Source of the DNA: Bacillota bacterium
GTDB lineage: Bacteria > Bacillota > Clostridia > Saccharofermentanales > Fastidiosipilaceae
Length of the DNA: 24,428 nt
Assembly: GCA_023388205.1 (NCBI GenBank)
Contig: JAEWGS010000029.1
Coordinates: forward strand, 1-24,428
Direction: 5' to 3'
Positions 14,962-22,248 of the stretch are shown here, in pieces. The notes under the pieces were generated by a model. That model was not told where the DNA came from. It saw nothing but the letters and a program-made list of their open reading frames with translations, and did not search any database. Position 1 is the first letter of the stretch. Every line of letters starts with the position of its first letter. The position numbers were made by a program, and so were the translations under genes.

Positions 14962-16071
14962 ATGGGAAATGAACAACGCGATGAGCGCGATGAAATGTAT
15001 ATGGAAATTGAAGAAGCGCGTCAGGCTCCGATGTATGAAAATTCGGCAATTTTGAGACCTGAGAAGTATCATGCGGATGCGAGCATTGGTCAGGGTAAGA
15101 CCATCGCGGTTTTGACGAGTGGTGGCGATGCACCTGGAATGAATGCGTCGATCCGTGCAGTGGTTCGCGCAGGTTTGAACTATGGCTACAATATGCTCGG
15201 TGTGCGCCGTGGTTATCACGGTTTGTGGCGCGGGGACTTTGTCGCACTGAATAGTCGTTCGGTGTCCGAGAAGCTTCAAAAAGGCGGCACTTTCTTGATG
15301 ACGGCACGTTCGACGACCTTCCGTACCCCTGAGGGCTTAAGACAGGCCGCAGAGATGTGTCGTGTCTTTAATGTGGACGCGGTCGTTGTGATTGGAGGCG
15401 ACGGTTCCTTTCAGGGTGCGAAGACTTTGACGACGCAGGGGATCAAAGTGATTGGTATTCCGGGTACGATCGACAATGACATCGCTTGCACGGAGTATAC
15501 GATTGGATATGACACGGCGATGAATACCGCGATGGAAGCAATTGATAAGCTGCGTGATACGGCGAGTTCGCATGAACGCTGCTCGGTCATTGAAGTCATG
15601 GGTCGTCATGCGGGGTATTTGGCTTTGAACGTCGGGCTTTCCTGTGGCGCTGAAGTGATTTTGACACCTGAAGTGCCGATGGATTTTGAAAAAGATGTGG
15701 TTCGGACGCTGCTCGAGTGCCGCAATCGAGGCAAGAGCCATTACGTGGTGGTCGTTGCAGAGGGATTCCACTGCGAAGGCATGAATTCGGCTATTGAGAT
15801 GGCGAGCAAGATTGAAGCTTTGACGGGAATTGAAACGCGCGCAACAATCTTGGGCCACTTGCAGCGCGGTGGATCACCGACGATTCGAGATCGTCAGATG
15901 GCTAGCTTGATGGGTCTTCAGGCCGTCCATTGCATCAATGAGGGGCGCTACGACCGCTTGGTCTGTATGCAAAACGGCAAAATCACAGATGTGGATATTC
16001 ATGAAGGCTTGGCGATGAAGAAGGGGATTGACCGCGATGAGGTCATGAACGCGCTTTTGATCGCGATGTAA
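14962..16071 (+). CDS. pfkA: ATP-dependent 6-phosphofructokinase with N-terminal extension
   Basis: 369 residues. GAGGAGG (14948-14954) lies 7 nt before ATG 14962, so this start is well supported. The enzyme phosphorylates fructose-6-P to fructose-1,6-bisphosphate, the committed step of glycolysis. The catalytic core starts only at about residue 46 (KTIAVLTSGGDAPGMN); bacterial PfkA normally starts within 3-5 residues of this point. The first ~44 residues are acidic/basic and polar, with no signal or membrane segment. Core motifs: GGDGS (145-149; the Gly favours ATP over PPi), GTIDND with catalytic Asp171, and MGRHAGYLAL. The Arg pair in NASIRAVVR corresponds to effector-site Arg21/Arg25 of E. 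coli PfkA, so allosteric control may be kept. dnaE-pfkA adjacency is common in Firmicutes. Confidence 0.95.
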   Translation: MGNEQRDERDEMYMEIEEARQAPMYENSAILRPEKYHADASIGQGKTIAVLTSGGDAPGMNASIRAVVRAGLNYGYNMLGVRRGYHGLWRGDFVALNSRSVSEKLQKGGTFLMTARSTTFRTPEGLRQAAEMCRVFNVDAVVVIGGDGSFQGAKTLTTQGIKVIGIPGTIDNDIACTEYTIGYDTAMNTAMEAIDKLRDTASSHERCSVIEVMGRHAGYLALNVGLSCGAEVILTPEVPMDFEKDVVRTLLECRNRGKSHYVVVVAEGFHCEGMNSAIEMASKIEALTGIETRATILGHLQRGGSPTIRDRQMASLMGLQAVHCINEGRYDRLVCMQNGKITDVDIHEGLAMKKGIDRDEVMNALLIAM

Positions 16072-16085
16072 GGTAAGGCTGAGTC

Positions 16086-16107
16086 CTTGATTTGCATGTG
16101 AATCAAG
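16086..16107 (+). other. Small hairpin downstream of pfkA
   Basis: CTTGATT (16086-16092) and AATCAAG (16101-16107) form a perfect 7-bp stem with an 8-nt loop, without a T-run. It may be a 3' stability element ahead of the real terminator at 16189. Little else is seen in 16108-16165. Confidence 0.3.
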
Positions 16108-16165
16108 TGCGGAGTCGGCGCAGTATAAGCGCAATGCCGTCATCGAATTTTTCTCTATCAAATTA

Positions 16166-16187
16166 ATGAGCAAGATATGAGCAAGCA
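16166..16187. repeat. 11-bp tandem duplication before the pfkA terminator
   Basis: ATGAGCAAGAT (16166-16176) is followed directly by ATGAGCAAGCA (16177-16187), identical in the first nine bases. Confidence 0.7.
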
Positions 16188-16188
16188 T

Positions 16189-16222
16189 AAAAAACCGAGG
16201 CCTCGTCGACCTCGGTTTTTTT
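16189..16222 (+). terminator. Rho-independent terminator of pfkA
   Basis: AAAAAACCGAGG (16189-16200), a 9-nt loop, then CCTCGG plus seven T (16210-16222). The stem is 6 GC-rich pairs extended by A-T pairs. The A-run on the other side means it could also stop transcription on the - strand. Confidence 0.9.
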
Positions 16223-16232
16223 GACGCTTTTG

Positions 16233-16262
16233 TTGCCCAGATCCTTGAGATGGTTCTAAAAT
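16233..16262 (+). promoter_or_regulatory. Candidate promoter of the pgsA-like gene and mutS2
   Basis: TTGCCC (16233-16238) and TAAAAT (16257-16262) are 18 bp apart, just after the pfkA terminator. Transcription would start near 16269, at the beginning of the 17-bp duplication. Confidence 0.35.
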
Positions 16263-16268
16263 GAGCAT

Positions 16269-16302
16269 GAGAATAAGATGAATATGAAAATAAGATGAAT
16301 AA
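16269..16302. repeat. 17-bp tandem duplication in the leader of the pgsA-like gene
   Basis: GAGAATAAGATGAATAT (16269-16285) and GAAAATAAGATGAATAA (16286-16302) are adjacent near-identical copies with two differences. The second copy brings an extra in-frame ATG (16295) and the beginning of the AAGGAT ribosome binding site. Confidence 0.8.
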
Positions 16303-16312
16303 GGATAAGAAC

Positions 16313-16984
16313 ATGACAGAAATGAATTCAAGTGAGAAGAATCTTTCTACGGCGCAGCGGCCACCTGAGGCGCGAAACCATAAGTGGTTGACTGTTCCCA
16401 ATGCTTTGACCTTGATTCGTGCTCTCTTGATTCCGCTGATGGTCAGCGAGATTATGCGAACGAAGGGCCACGGTGGCTTTGCCATTTTGCTTTTTTTCTT
16501 GATTTGGAGCACGGATATTTTGGACGGCTGGATTGCGCGACGTTTTAATGAAGTTTCCGATGTGGGTAAGGTGCTGGACCCTTTTGTGGATAAAGTCTTT
16601 CAGATCGTGACCGCCTATGCCCTTTTCCTAGTCGATCTTTTGCCGCTTTGGGTCACCGTGTTTTTGCTGGTGAAAGATCTTCTGATGATCGCAGCATCTG
16701 CTTTTTTGTGGGAGAGAGGACATGCGGTTTCGGCGAAATGGTATGGCAAGGCGGCAACGGTTTTGTTTGCTTTCGCTTTTGCTTCATCCTTCTTGATTCC
16801 TTATGGATTTTTCGTTTTGTCTCGCGTTTTGCTTTATTCAGCTGTGTTTATGGGCGCCTTCGCTTGGCTGATGTATGCCAAAGCGTATCAAAGTCACCTA
16901 AAGGCTTCTGTTTCAAAACAAGAAGAAAAAATGAAAGAAGCGGATCAAAGCGCCCACGGGCAGATTGAAGAGGAGCATACATGA
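16313..16984 (+). CDS. pgsA: CDP-alcohol phosphatidyltransferase (phosphatidylglycerophosphate synthase-like)
   Basis: 223 residues from ATG 16313, preferred because AAGGAT (16301-16306) lies 6 nt upstream; the ATG at 16295 is in frame but lacks a ribosome binding site. The signature DILDGWIARRFNEVSDVGKVLDPFVDK fits D-x2-D-G-x2-A-R-x8-G-x3-D-x3-D without deviation. About five hydrophobic segments make it an integral membrane enzyme. It swaps CMP of CDP-diacylglycerol for an alcohol phosphate, most likely glycerol-3-P in phosphatidylglycerol synthesis. The charged N-terminus (~20 residues) and Lys/Glu-rich C-terminal tail are extra. The substrate is not proven by the motif; a cardiolipin-synthase-like or inositol-using enzyme is possible. 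Its stop overlaps the mutS2 start (ATGA at 16981). Confidence 0.85.
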   Translation: MTEMNSSEKNLSTAQRPPEARNHKWLTVPNALTLIRALLIPLMVSEIMRTKGHGGFAILLFFLIWSTDILDGWIARRFNEVSDVGKVLDPFVDKVFQIVTAYALFLVDLLPLWVTVFLLVKDLLMIAASAFLWERGHAVSAKWYGKAATVLFAFAFASSFLIPYGFFVLSRVLLYSAVFMGAFAWLMYAKAYQSHLKASVSKQEEKMKEADQSAHGQIEEEHT

Positions 16985-19563
16985 CCGAAATGTTTGACCT
17001 TGATCGTTTAGAATTTCCGCGCATTAGGGAGGAGCTGGCTCAGCTTTGTTTTTCAGAGGCGGCGAAAGAACGTGCGCGCTCTTTGACGCCATCTTCTGAT
17101 ATTGAGAAAGTGAGAGAAGATCTTCAAGCGTCCTGGGATGCTTTAATGATTTACGAGCGTTACGGGGAACTTCCGTTGGCGGGGCTTCAGAGTGTTTCGA
17201 TGTCCGTGCATCGGGCGATGCGTGACGCGAGTTTGAATTGCGCGGAATTGATGCGGATCGCCGCATTTTTGAGATGTATTGAGCGTTTACATGACTTCAC
17301 GCGGCGCTTATCTCTTGAAGATGAGATCGATCAAGAAGCATCGCAAACCCACAGCTTTTTTGAGGCGGAGGAGGAAAGTCTCTATCGACTGAAACGCAAC
17401 GGCCTTTATTTTCAAACCTGGACGCAGCTCGAGGCTTTTCCAGATCTTGCCGCGAGATTAGACAGTGCGATTTTGTCGGAAGAAGAGCTCTCCGATCGAG
17501 CAAGCAGCACGCTTTTTGAAATCCGAAGTCGAATGCGCGAAAAGCAGCAGTGGATTCGTCAGCACCTAGAGAAGTTGATGCGAAGTCAGCAAGACGCCCT
17601 GCAAGATAGCGTTTTGACGATGCGAAATGGTCGCTATGTTTTGCCGGTCAAAGCCAGTCATCGCCATGCGATTCCGGGCCTGATTCACGATGCGTCGGCC
17701 TCGGGACAGACGATTTTCGTAGAACCAACGGCGGTGTTAGATCGCAACAATGAGATTCGTGAACTTCAAGTCAAAGAGCAGGCGGAGATCGCTCGAATTT
17801 TGAAAGCTTTTTCTGAAGAAGTGGCGAGCCATGCGGAGCTGTTTTTAAGAAATGAAAAGGCGGCGATCACTTTGGACGCCCTACAGGCGCAAGGGAAGCT
17901 CGCCAAGGCTCAGCGTGCGACACGGCCTGAGGTGAATGAGCGGGGCATCATCAGACTTAAGCAAGCGAGGCATCCTTTGATCGATCGAAAAACAGTGGTC
18001 CCGATCGATTTGGAAATTGGAAAAAACTATCAAAGCCTCATGGTGACGGGACCGAATACGGGCGGCAAAACCGTTTCGCTGAAAACCTGTGGCCTACTGA
18101 CTTTGATGGCGATGTCAGGACTTTTGATTCCCGTCGCAGATGGTTCGGAAATTTCTGTCTTTGAGCAAGTTCTAGCGGACATCGGTGATGAACAAAGTAT
18201 CGAGCAGAGCCTTTCAACCTTTTCTTCTCACATGCGCCGTTTAGTGCAAATCTTGGATGTGGCCAATGAGCGCAGCTTGGTCTTGATCGACGAGCTGGGT
18301 TCAGGCACGGACCCATCTGAAGGAGCGGCTTTGGCCATTTCCATCTGTGAAGAGCTGCGGCATTTAGGCGCGATTCATATGGTGTCAACGCATTATCGGG
18401 AACTCAAGGTCTATGCTTTAGAAACGGAAGGGGTCGAGAATGCCTCTTGTAGTTTTGATGTCAATTCTTTGAAACCAACTTATAAGCTGATGATTGGCGT
18501 TCCAGGCGTCAGCCACGCTTTTGTTATTTCACAAAGATTGGGCTTACCGCTCAGGTTGATCGAGCGTGCAAAGCAAGAACTCAATGAGGCGAATGTGAGT
18601 TTGGAGCGTGTTTTACAAAAAGCGGAAGATCAGAGGCTCATTGCGGAAAAAGACCGCGCCCAAAGTGAAGCGATTCGCCAAAGCTTAGAGAAAAAAGAAG
18701 AACAATTGAGTCTGGAAAAACAGCGCCTGCAAGATCGTCGCAAGGAAACCTTGGAGCGGATTCGCTATGAGGCGCGAAAAGAATTTGAAGATAAATTAGT
18801 GGTGGTGGATCAGTGGCTCGATGAACTCAAAGAACTCATTGCAACGGGCCAAATTCAGGAAGCCAGTCGCCTGGGACAGGCTTTGAGAGGGACGCTACGA
18901 ACGGAGCTAAGAGAGATTGAAGGGGCGATTGCAAAAGAGACCCTCGACGCAAGAAAAGCCAGTAAGAAGCCGACCAAAGAACTCGAATTGAAGGTGGGCG
19001 AATATTACTATGTGCCGCTTTTGGCTCAAGATTGCCGTTTGCTTTCTGAGCCGGATCAGAAAGGTATGGTTCAGGTCAGTCAAGGGAGTCTCAGTATGCG
19101 CGTCGAAGCGAAGTCGTTGGAGCCGGCGCACGGGACAAAAGCACAGGCGAAGCAAACGAATCTTTTTTCGAGCAAGGGCATGCGCCATGGAAAATCGGGC
19201 GGGTATAGCTCAGCTGACGCCTCTGAACTCAAACGAGAATTTGCGCGTAAAGACAAGAGGGCCAAACGAGAGAAACAGGCTTCTAGATCAGCGTATCACA
19301 TGCCGGGGAAAATGGCTTCGGTCTCGGCGGAACTCATGTTGATTGGCCTTCGTGCGATCGAAGCGGAGCCGCTGGTGGAGCGATTTTTGGATGATGCGGT
19401 CTTAGCTGGACTGTCGCCGGTTCGGATCGTGCACGGCAAAGGCACAGGTGCACTAAAGCAGTTGGTCCGCTCTATTTTGCAAAGACATCCCCATGTGAAA
19501 CACTATGAAGACGCGAGCTTTGGCCAAGGGGATGCGGGGGTTACGGTGGTGGAGCTTGACTGA
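16981..19563 (+). CDS. mutS2: MutS2 ATPase with C-terminal Smr domain (altered motif)
   Basis: 860 residues, starting in a 4-nt overlap with the previous gene. MutS2 lacks the mismatch-recognition domain of MutS and is known as an anti-recombination or ribosome-rescue factor. The core/lever region spans 1-340. The ATPase has Walker A TGPNTGGKT (356-364), Walker B LVLIDELGSGTDPSEG (433-448) and STHYRELK. A long coiled coil covers about 525-660. A basic low-complexity linker (about 715-780) joins a C-terminal Smr domain (about 781-860). HGKGTG (818-823) and the GVTVVEL ending are intact, but the LDLRG motif reads LMLIG (785-789), so the Asp and Arg linked with nuclease activity in studied MutS2 proteins are absent. 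It is about 75 residues longer than Bacillus MutS2, mostly in the linker. Confidence 0.93.
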   Translation: MTEMFDLDRLEFPRIREELAQLCFSEAAKERARSLTPSSDIEKVREDLQASWDALMIYERYGELPLAGLQSVSMSVHRAMRDASLNCAELMRIAAFLRCIERLHDFTRRLSLEDEIDQEASQTHSFFEAEEESLYRLKRNGLYFQTWTQLEAFPDLAARLDSAILSEEELSDRASSTLFEIRSRMREKQQWIRQHLEKLMRSQQDALQDSVLTMRNGRYVLPVKASHRHAIPGLIHDASASGQTIFVEPTAVLDRNNEIRELQVKEQAEIARILKAFSEEVASHAELFLRNEKAAITLDALQAQGKLAKAQRATRPEVNERGIIRLKQARHPLIDRKTVVPIDLEIGKNYQSLMVTGPNTGGKTVSLKTCGLLTLMAMSGLLIPVADGSEISVFEQVLADIGDEQSIEQSLSTFSSHMRRLVQILDVANERSLVLIDELGSGTDPSEGAALAISICEELRHLGAIHMVSTHYRELKVYALETEGVENASCSFDVNSLKPTYKLMIGVPGVSHAFVISQRLGLPLRLIERAKQELNEANVSLERVLQKAEDQRLIAEKDRAQSEAIRQSLEKKEEQLSLEKQRLQDRRKETLERIRYEARKEFEDKLVVVDQWLDELKELIATGQIQEASRLGQALRGTLRTELREIEGAIAKETLDARKASKKPTKELELKVGEYYYVPLLAQDCRLLSEPDQKGMVQVSQGSLSMRVEAKSLEPAHGTKAQAKQTNLFSSKGMRHGKSGGYSSADASELKREFARKDKRAKREKQASRSAYHMPGKMASVSAELMLIGLRAIEAEPLVERFLDDAVLAGLSPVRIVHGKGTGALKQLVRSILQRHPHVKHYEDASFGQGDAGVTVVELD

Positions 19564-19580
19564 GTCGCTTAACGACACGT

Positions 19581-19621
19581 TTCTAAAACTTGGCTTCTAA
19601 AACTTGGATTCTAAAAATCGG
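19581..19621. repeat. 14-bp tandem repeat, nearly three copies
   Basis: TTCTAAAACTTGGC (19581-19594), TTCTAAAACTTGGA (19595-19608) and the decayed TTCTAAAAATCGG (19609-19621) follow directly on each other, 18 bp after the mutS2 stop. No convincing terminator for mutS2 is seen here; only a weak GTCG/CGAC stem lies just after the stop. Confidence 0.9.
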
Positions 19622-19653
19622 TTTTCATTTTGAGATGAACGTATCGAAAAAAG

Positions 19654-19695
19654 AGATCGGTGACTTGAGTTTTTAGATCGGTGACTTGAGTTTTT
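19654..19695. repeat. Perfect 21-bp tandem duplication
   Basis: AGATCGGTGACTTGAGTTTTT is present twice without mismatch (19654-19674 and 19675-19695). Each copy ends in five T, but no stem precedes them, so a terminator role is not supported. Confidence 0.92.
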
Positions 19696-19753
19696 AAGGA
19701 TGCTTTGATCTTTTTTAGCTTCATTCGTCAAGGCTTGCGAAGTCCGTTAGAAT

Positions 19754-19767
19754 TTGATCAGGATCAA
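19754..19767. promoter_or_regulatory. Palindrome TTGATC-AG-GATCAA upstream of nagB
   Basis: Perfect 6-bp arms with a 2-bp centre, directly after a -10-like TAGAAT (19748-19753) that has no good -35. It could be an operator for amino-sugar control, but it does not match a site I recognise. The rest of the 324-bp gap (19564-19887) holds the three tandem repeats and nothing else I can name. Confidence 0.25.
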
Positions 19768-19845
19768 TCTTTCGCTTCAGGATAAAAAGCGGACGGACAC
19801 GAGAGATTGCATCGAATTAAAGCATAGACCGCGTAGAGGCTTTTA

Positions 19846-19881
19846 TCTGCGTCAAAAAGTTCGTCTGCGTCAGAAAGAGGA
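19846..19881. repeat. 18-bp tandem duplication carrying the nagB ribosome binding site
   Basis: TCTGCGTCAAAAAGTTCG (19846-19863) and TCTGCGTCAGAAAGAGGA (19864-19881) are adjacent and share the first nine bases plus AAA. The second copy contains the AAGAGG (19875-19880) that serves nagB. Confidence 0.7.
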
Positions 19882-19887
19882 AAAACG

Positions 19888-20622
19888 ATGAAAATTGTTG
19901 TCTTTGAAGATCGTAAAGCTCTGGCGAAAGCTGCCGCATCAATTATTGCCTCAGAGATTTTGTCTCTTGATGAACCGGTCTTAGGCTTAGCGACCGGAGG
20001 AACACCGGTGGAGACTTACCAGGAATTGATCGCCTTGCATCAGGCGGGCGTACTCGACTTTTCAGAAGTGAAAAGTTTTAATCTCGATGAATATATCGGT
20101 ATTTCTTACGAGCACCCCGAAAGCTACCACAAGTTTATGCAGCGCCAGCTTTTCGATCACATTAACATGCCAGAGGACGCGCATGAAGTGCCCGATGGAG
20201 CAGCAAAAGACGTGCAATGGGCTTGCGACGATTATGAAATGGCCATTGAGGAAGCGGGCGGTATCGACTTGCAGTTGCTCGGCTTAGGACATAACGGGCA
20301 TATTGCTTTTAATGAACCCGATGTCTGTTTTAGCCAAGAGACGCATGTTGTCGATTTGACGCAACAGACCATCGAGGCAAACGCTCGCTTTTTTGATCAC
20401 ATTGATGATGTGCCGAAGCAGGCGATCACCATGGGGATCGGGACCATCATGAGCGCCGGAAAGATTTTGCTTTTGGCGACAGGAATAGGCAAGGCGGAGG
20501 CCGTCAAGAAGATGGTCGAAGGCCCGATCGATCCTCAGTGCCCCGCTTCAATTTTACAGACCCATCCAGATGTGGTGGTTTTGTTGGATCAAGATGCGGC
20601 CTCGCTTTTGAGCGAAGCGTGA
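19888..20622 (+). CDS. nagB: Glucosamine-6-phosphate deaminase
   Basis: 244 residues, the usual length for the Gram-positive enzyme; AAGAGG lies 7 nt before the ATG. It converts glucosamine-6-P to fructose-6-P and ammonia, allowing amino sugars to be used as carbon source and feeding directly into the PfkA substrate pool. Motifs: GLATGGTP (33-40, phosphate binding), SFNLDEY (catalytic Asp67), and GLGHNGHIAFNEP (132-144) with ring-opening His138 and Glu143. Asn136 stands where E. coli NagB has Asp141, as in the Bacillus enzyme. No nagA or transporter is adjacent. The next gene starts 73 bp later with no clear terminator between, so readthrough is possible. Confidence 0.96.
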   Translation: MKIVVFEDRKALAKAAASIIASEILSLDEPVLGLATGGTPVETYQELIALHQAGVLDFSEVKSFNLDEYIGISYEHPESYHKFMQRQLFDHINMPEDAHEVPDGAAKDVQWACDDYEMAIEEAGGIDLQLLGLGHNGHIAFNEPDVCFSQETHVVDLTQQTIEANARFFDHIDDVPKQAITMGIGTIMSAGKILLLATGIGKAEAVKKMVEGPIDPQCPASILQTHPDVVVLLDQDAASLLSEA

Positions 20623-20637
20623 CGGGATACCAAAGTT

Positions 20638-20679
20638 CAGCCTGAAAAGAAGAAAACGCAGCCTGAAAAGAAAGAACGG
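20638..20679. repeat. 21-bp tandem duplication between nagB and the dehydratase gene
   Basis: Two adjacent 21-bp units begin with CAGCCTGAAAAGAA (20638-20651 and 20659-20672) and differ in the last few bases. They fill most of the 73-bp gap just upstream of the next gene, which has only a weak ribosome binding site. Confidence 0.85.
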
Positions 20680-20695
20680 AAAGCGTGAGACAAAG

Positions 20696-22162
20696 ATGGG
20701 GACGAATCGAGAAAAAAATCAAGATTCTGGCCGCCTGAACGTGGCGTGGGGCTGGGTTTTGCTCGACTTTTGGATTGTGCTGTTCTTGCTTGGCTTGACG
20801 ATTGGCTTTCACCGCGACGCGCTCCCTTTCAAGTTTGAAGGAGACAGACCTTTTCACTTCGTCCTCTTCACTGGCCTCTATGGCGCTTTGGGCTTGAGTT
20901 TCTTCAGATTCCTAAAGGATTTTCTGCTTCTGTGCCCGCTGGGACAGTTGCGGCTAAAGGCCCATTTGAGGCGTGCGATGCTCAGACGAAAAGACAAGAT
21001 TTTATCTTCCGCTTGGCCCTCTGCTCAGGCGGATGCTTTTGATCCTGTGTCGCTTTTGAAGGCTCATCAGCTGATTGACTCCCTTTATGTTTCTGGCGAG
21101 TCCCCCTATGCGATTACTCAAGTTCAAGCGGACTTGAGAGACAAGGTCGTTTTGATCACAGGTGGCGGAGGTTCGATTGGCTCTGAATTGGCGCGCCAAC
21201 TTGCAAAACTTGGCGTAAAGCAACTTGTTTTGCTCGACATATATGAAAATAAAATCTACGCGCTTCAACAAGAACTTTTGCATCGCTATGGTGAGCAACT
21301 TGATTTACACGTGTTGATCGGATCCGTTCGTGACGAAGAGCGCCTTGAGGAAATTTTTGAAACGTATCAACCTCAATGGGTTTTTCACGCAGCGGCACAT
21401 AAGCACGTTCCTTTGATGGAATTTGCGCCAAAGGACGCGGTCAAAAACAATATTTATGGAAGCTATCACGTGGCGAATCTGGCGGGACGCTTTGACTGCG
21501 AACGCTTTGTGCTCGTTTCGACCGACAAAGCGGTGCATCCGACGAATGTGTATGGTGCGACGAAGCGAATCGCAGAGATGCTGACCCTATCTTTGCAAGA
21601 GAAATGGCCGAATACCCGTTTTATCTGCGTGCGCTTTGGCAATATCCTCGCGTCTAACGGTTCGGTGATTCCTCTTTTTCAAAGTCAGATCCATCAAGAG
21701 CGGCGCGTTACCTTGACTGACCCGAAGATGAAGCGGTTCTTTATGACGATTCCTGAGGCGACTTGCCTTTTGCTTGAGGCGAGTAAGATGGCTGAAGATG
21801 GACAACTTTTTATTCTCGATATGGGAGAGGCCGTTTATATTAAAGACCTCGCTTGTGCCTTGATTGAACGTGAGGGTTTGCGCCCTGAAAAAGACGTCAA
21901 AATTGAGTACATTGGACTTCGCCCGGGTGAGAAGTTAGAAGAAGAGCTTGTTTTTGCGAACGAGAAGGTTGAACCGACAGCTTACGCGCGGATCTCTATG
22001 GTTCGCCAGGTGAATTCAGGCTTGTTCTGGGATGAGTATGAAAAAGAACTCAAAGCGGTCTTAAGGCAAAAAGATAATGATTTGGATCAATGGCTCGCGA
22101 CGCACTTTATTCGAGCGGAAGCATCTATTCACAAAATAGATGAAGATCAGCTACAAAAGTGA
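20696..22162 (+). CDS. FlaA1/CapD-family nucleotide-sugar 4,6-dehydratase/epimerase, short membrane-anchored form
   Basis: 488 residues. Two hydrophobic segments (about 18-38 and 54-74) give an N-terminal anchor, then a linker and a Rossmann SDR domain from about 149. Signatures: NAD loop TGGGGSIG (155-162), HAAAHKHVPLME (231-242), STDKAVHPTNVYGATK with Ser275, Tyr286 and Lys290, and GLRPGEKLEEEL. The family converts UDP-GlcNAc to 4-keto-6-deoxy sugars for capsule, O-antigen or glycoprotein glycans at the inner membrane face. Full-size members (WbpM, PglF, CapD) have four membrane segments and about 600 residues, and carry Met in place of the triad Tyr; this one is shorter and keeps Tyr, as in soluble FlaA1-type enzymes. 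The start at 20696 lacks a strong ribosome binding site, so a different start is possible. No other glycan genes lie alongside. Confidence 0.87.
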   Translation: MGTNREKNQDSGRLNVAWGWVLLDFWIVLFLLGLTIGFHRDALPFKFEGDRPFHFVLFTGLYGALGLSFFRFLKDFLLLCPLGQLRLKAHLRRAMLRRKDKILSSAWPSAQADAFDPVSLLKAHQLIDSLYVSGESPYAITQVQADLRDKVVLITGGGGSIGSELARQLAKLGVKQLVLLDIYENKIYALQQELLHRYGEQLDLHVLIGSVRDEERLEEIFETYQPQWVFHAAAHKHVPLMEFAPKDAVKNNIYGSYHVANLAGRFDCERFVLVSTDKAVHPTNVYGATKRIAEMLTLSLQEKWPNTRFICVRFGNILASNGSVIPLFQSQIHQERRVTLTDPKMKRFFMTIPEATCLLLEASKMAEDGQLFILDMGEAVYIKDLACALIEREGLRPEKDVKIEYIGLRPGEKLEEELVFANEKVEPTAYARISMVRQVNSGLFWDEYEKELKAVLRQKDNDLDQWLATHFIRAEASIHKIDEDQLQK

Positions 22163-22193
22163 GCTTTTATCCGCTAACCATTCGAGGGGCCTG

Positions 22194-22202
22194 TGATAGA
22201 AT
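22194..22202 (+). promoter_or_regulatory. Extended -10 promoter candidate for the lipoprotein gene
   Basis: TGATAGAAT (TGn plus TAGAAT) lies 47 bp before the start codon, in the 86-bp gap after the dehydratase gene. The -35 area (CTAACC near 22174) is weak. Confidence 0.35.
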
Positions 22203-22248
22203 AAACATCAAAAAAAACGCGTGTTTAGAGCGTACAGTGAGGATATTT

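Noticed and set aside
22159..22248. GTG start for the lipoprotein that would overlap the dehydratase gene
   Set aside because: It would put 30 polar residues before a clear signal peptide; ATG 22249 has GAGGA upstream and its own extended -10.
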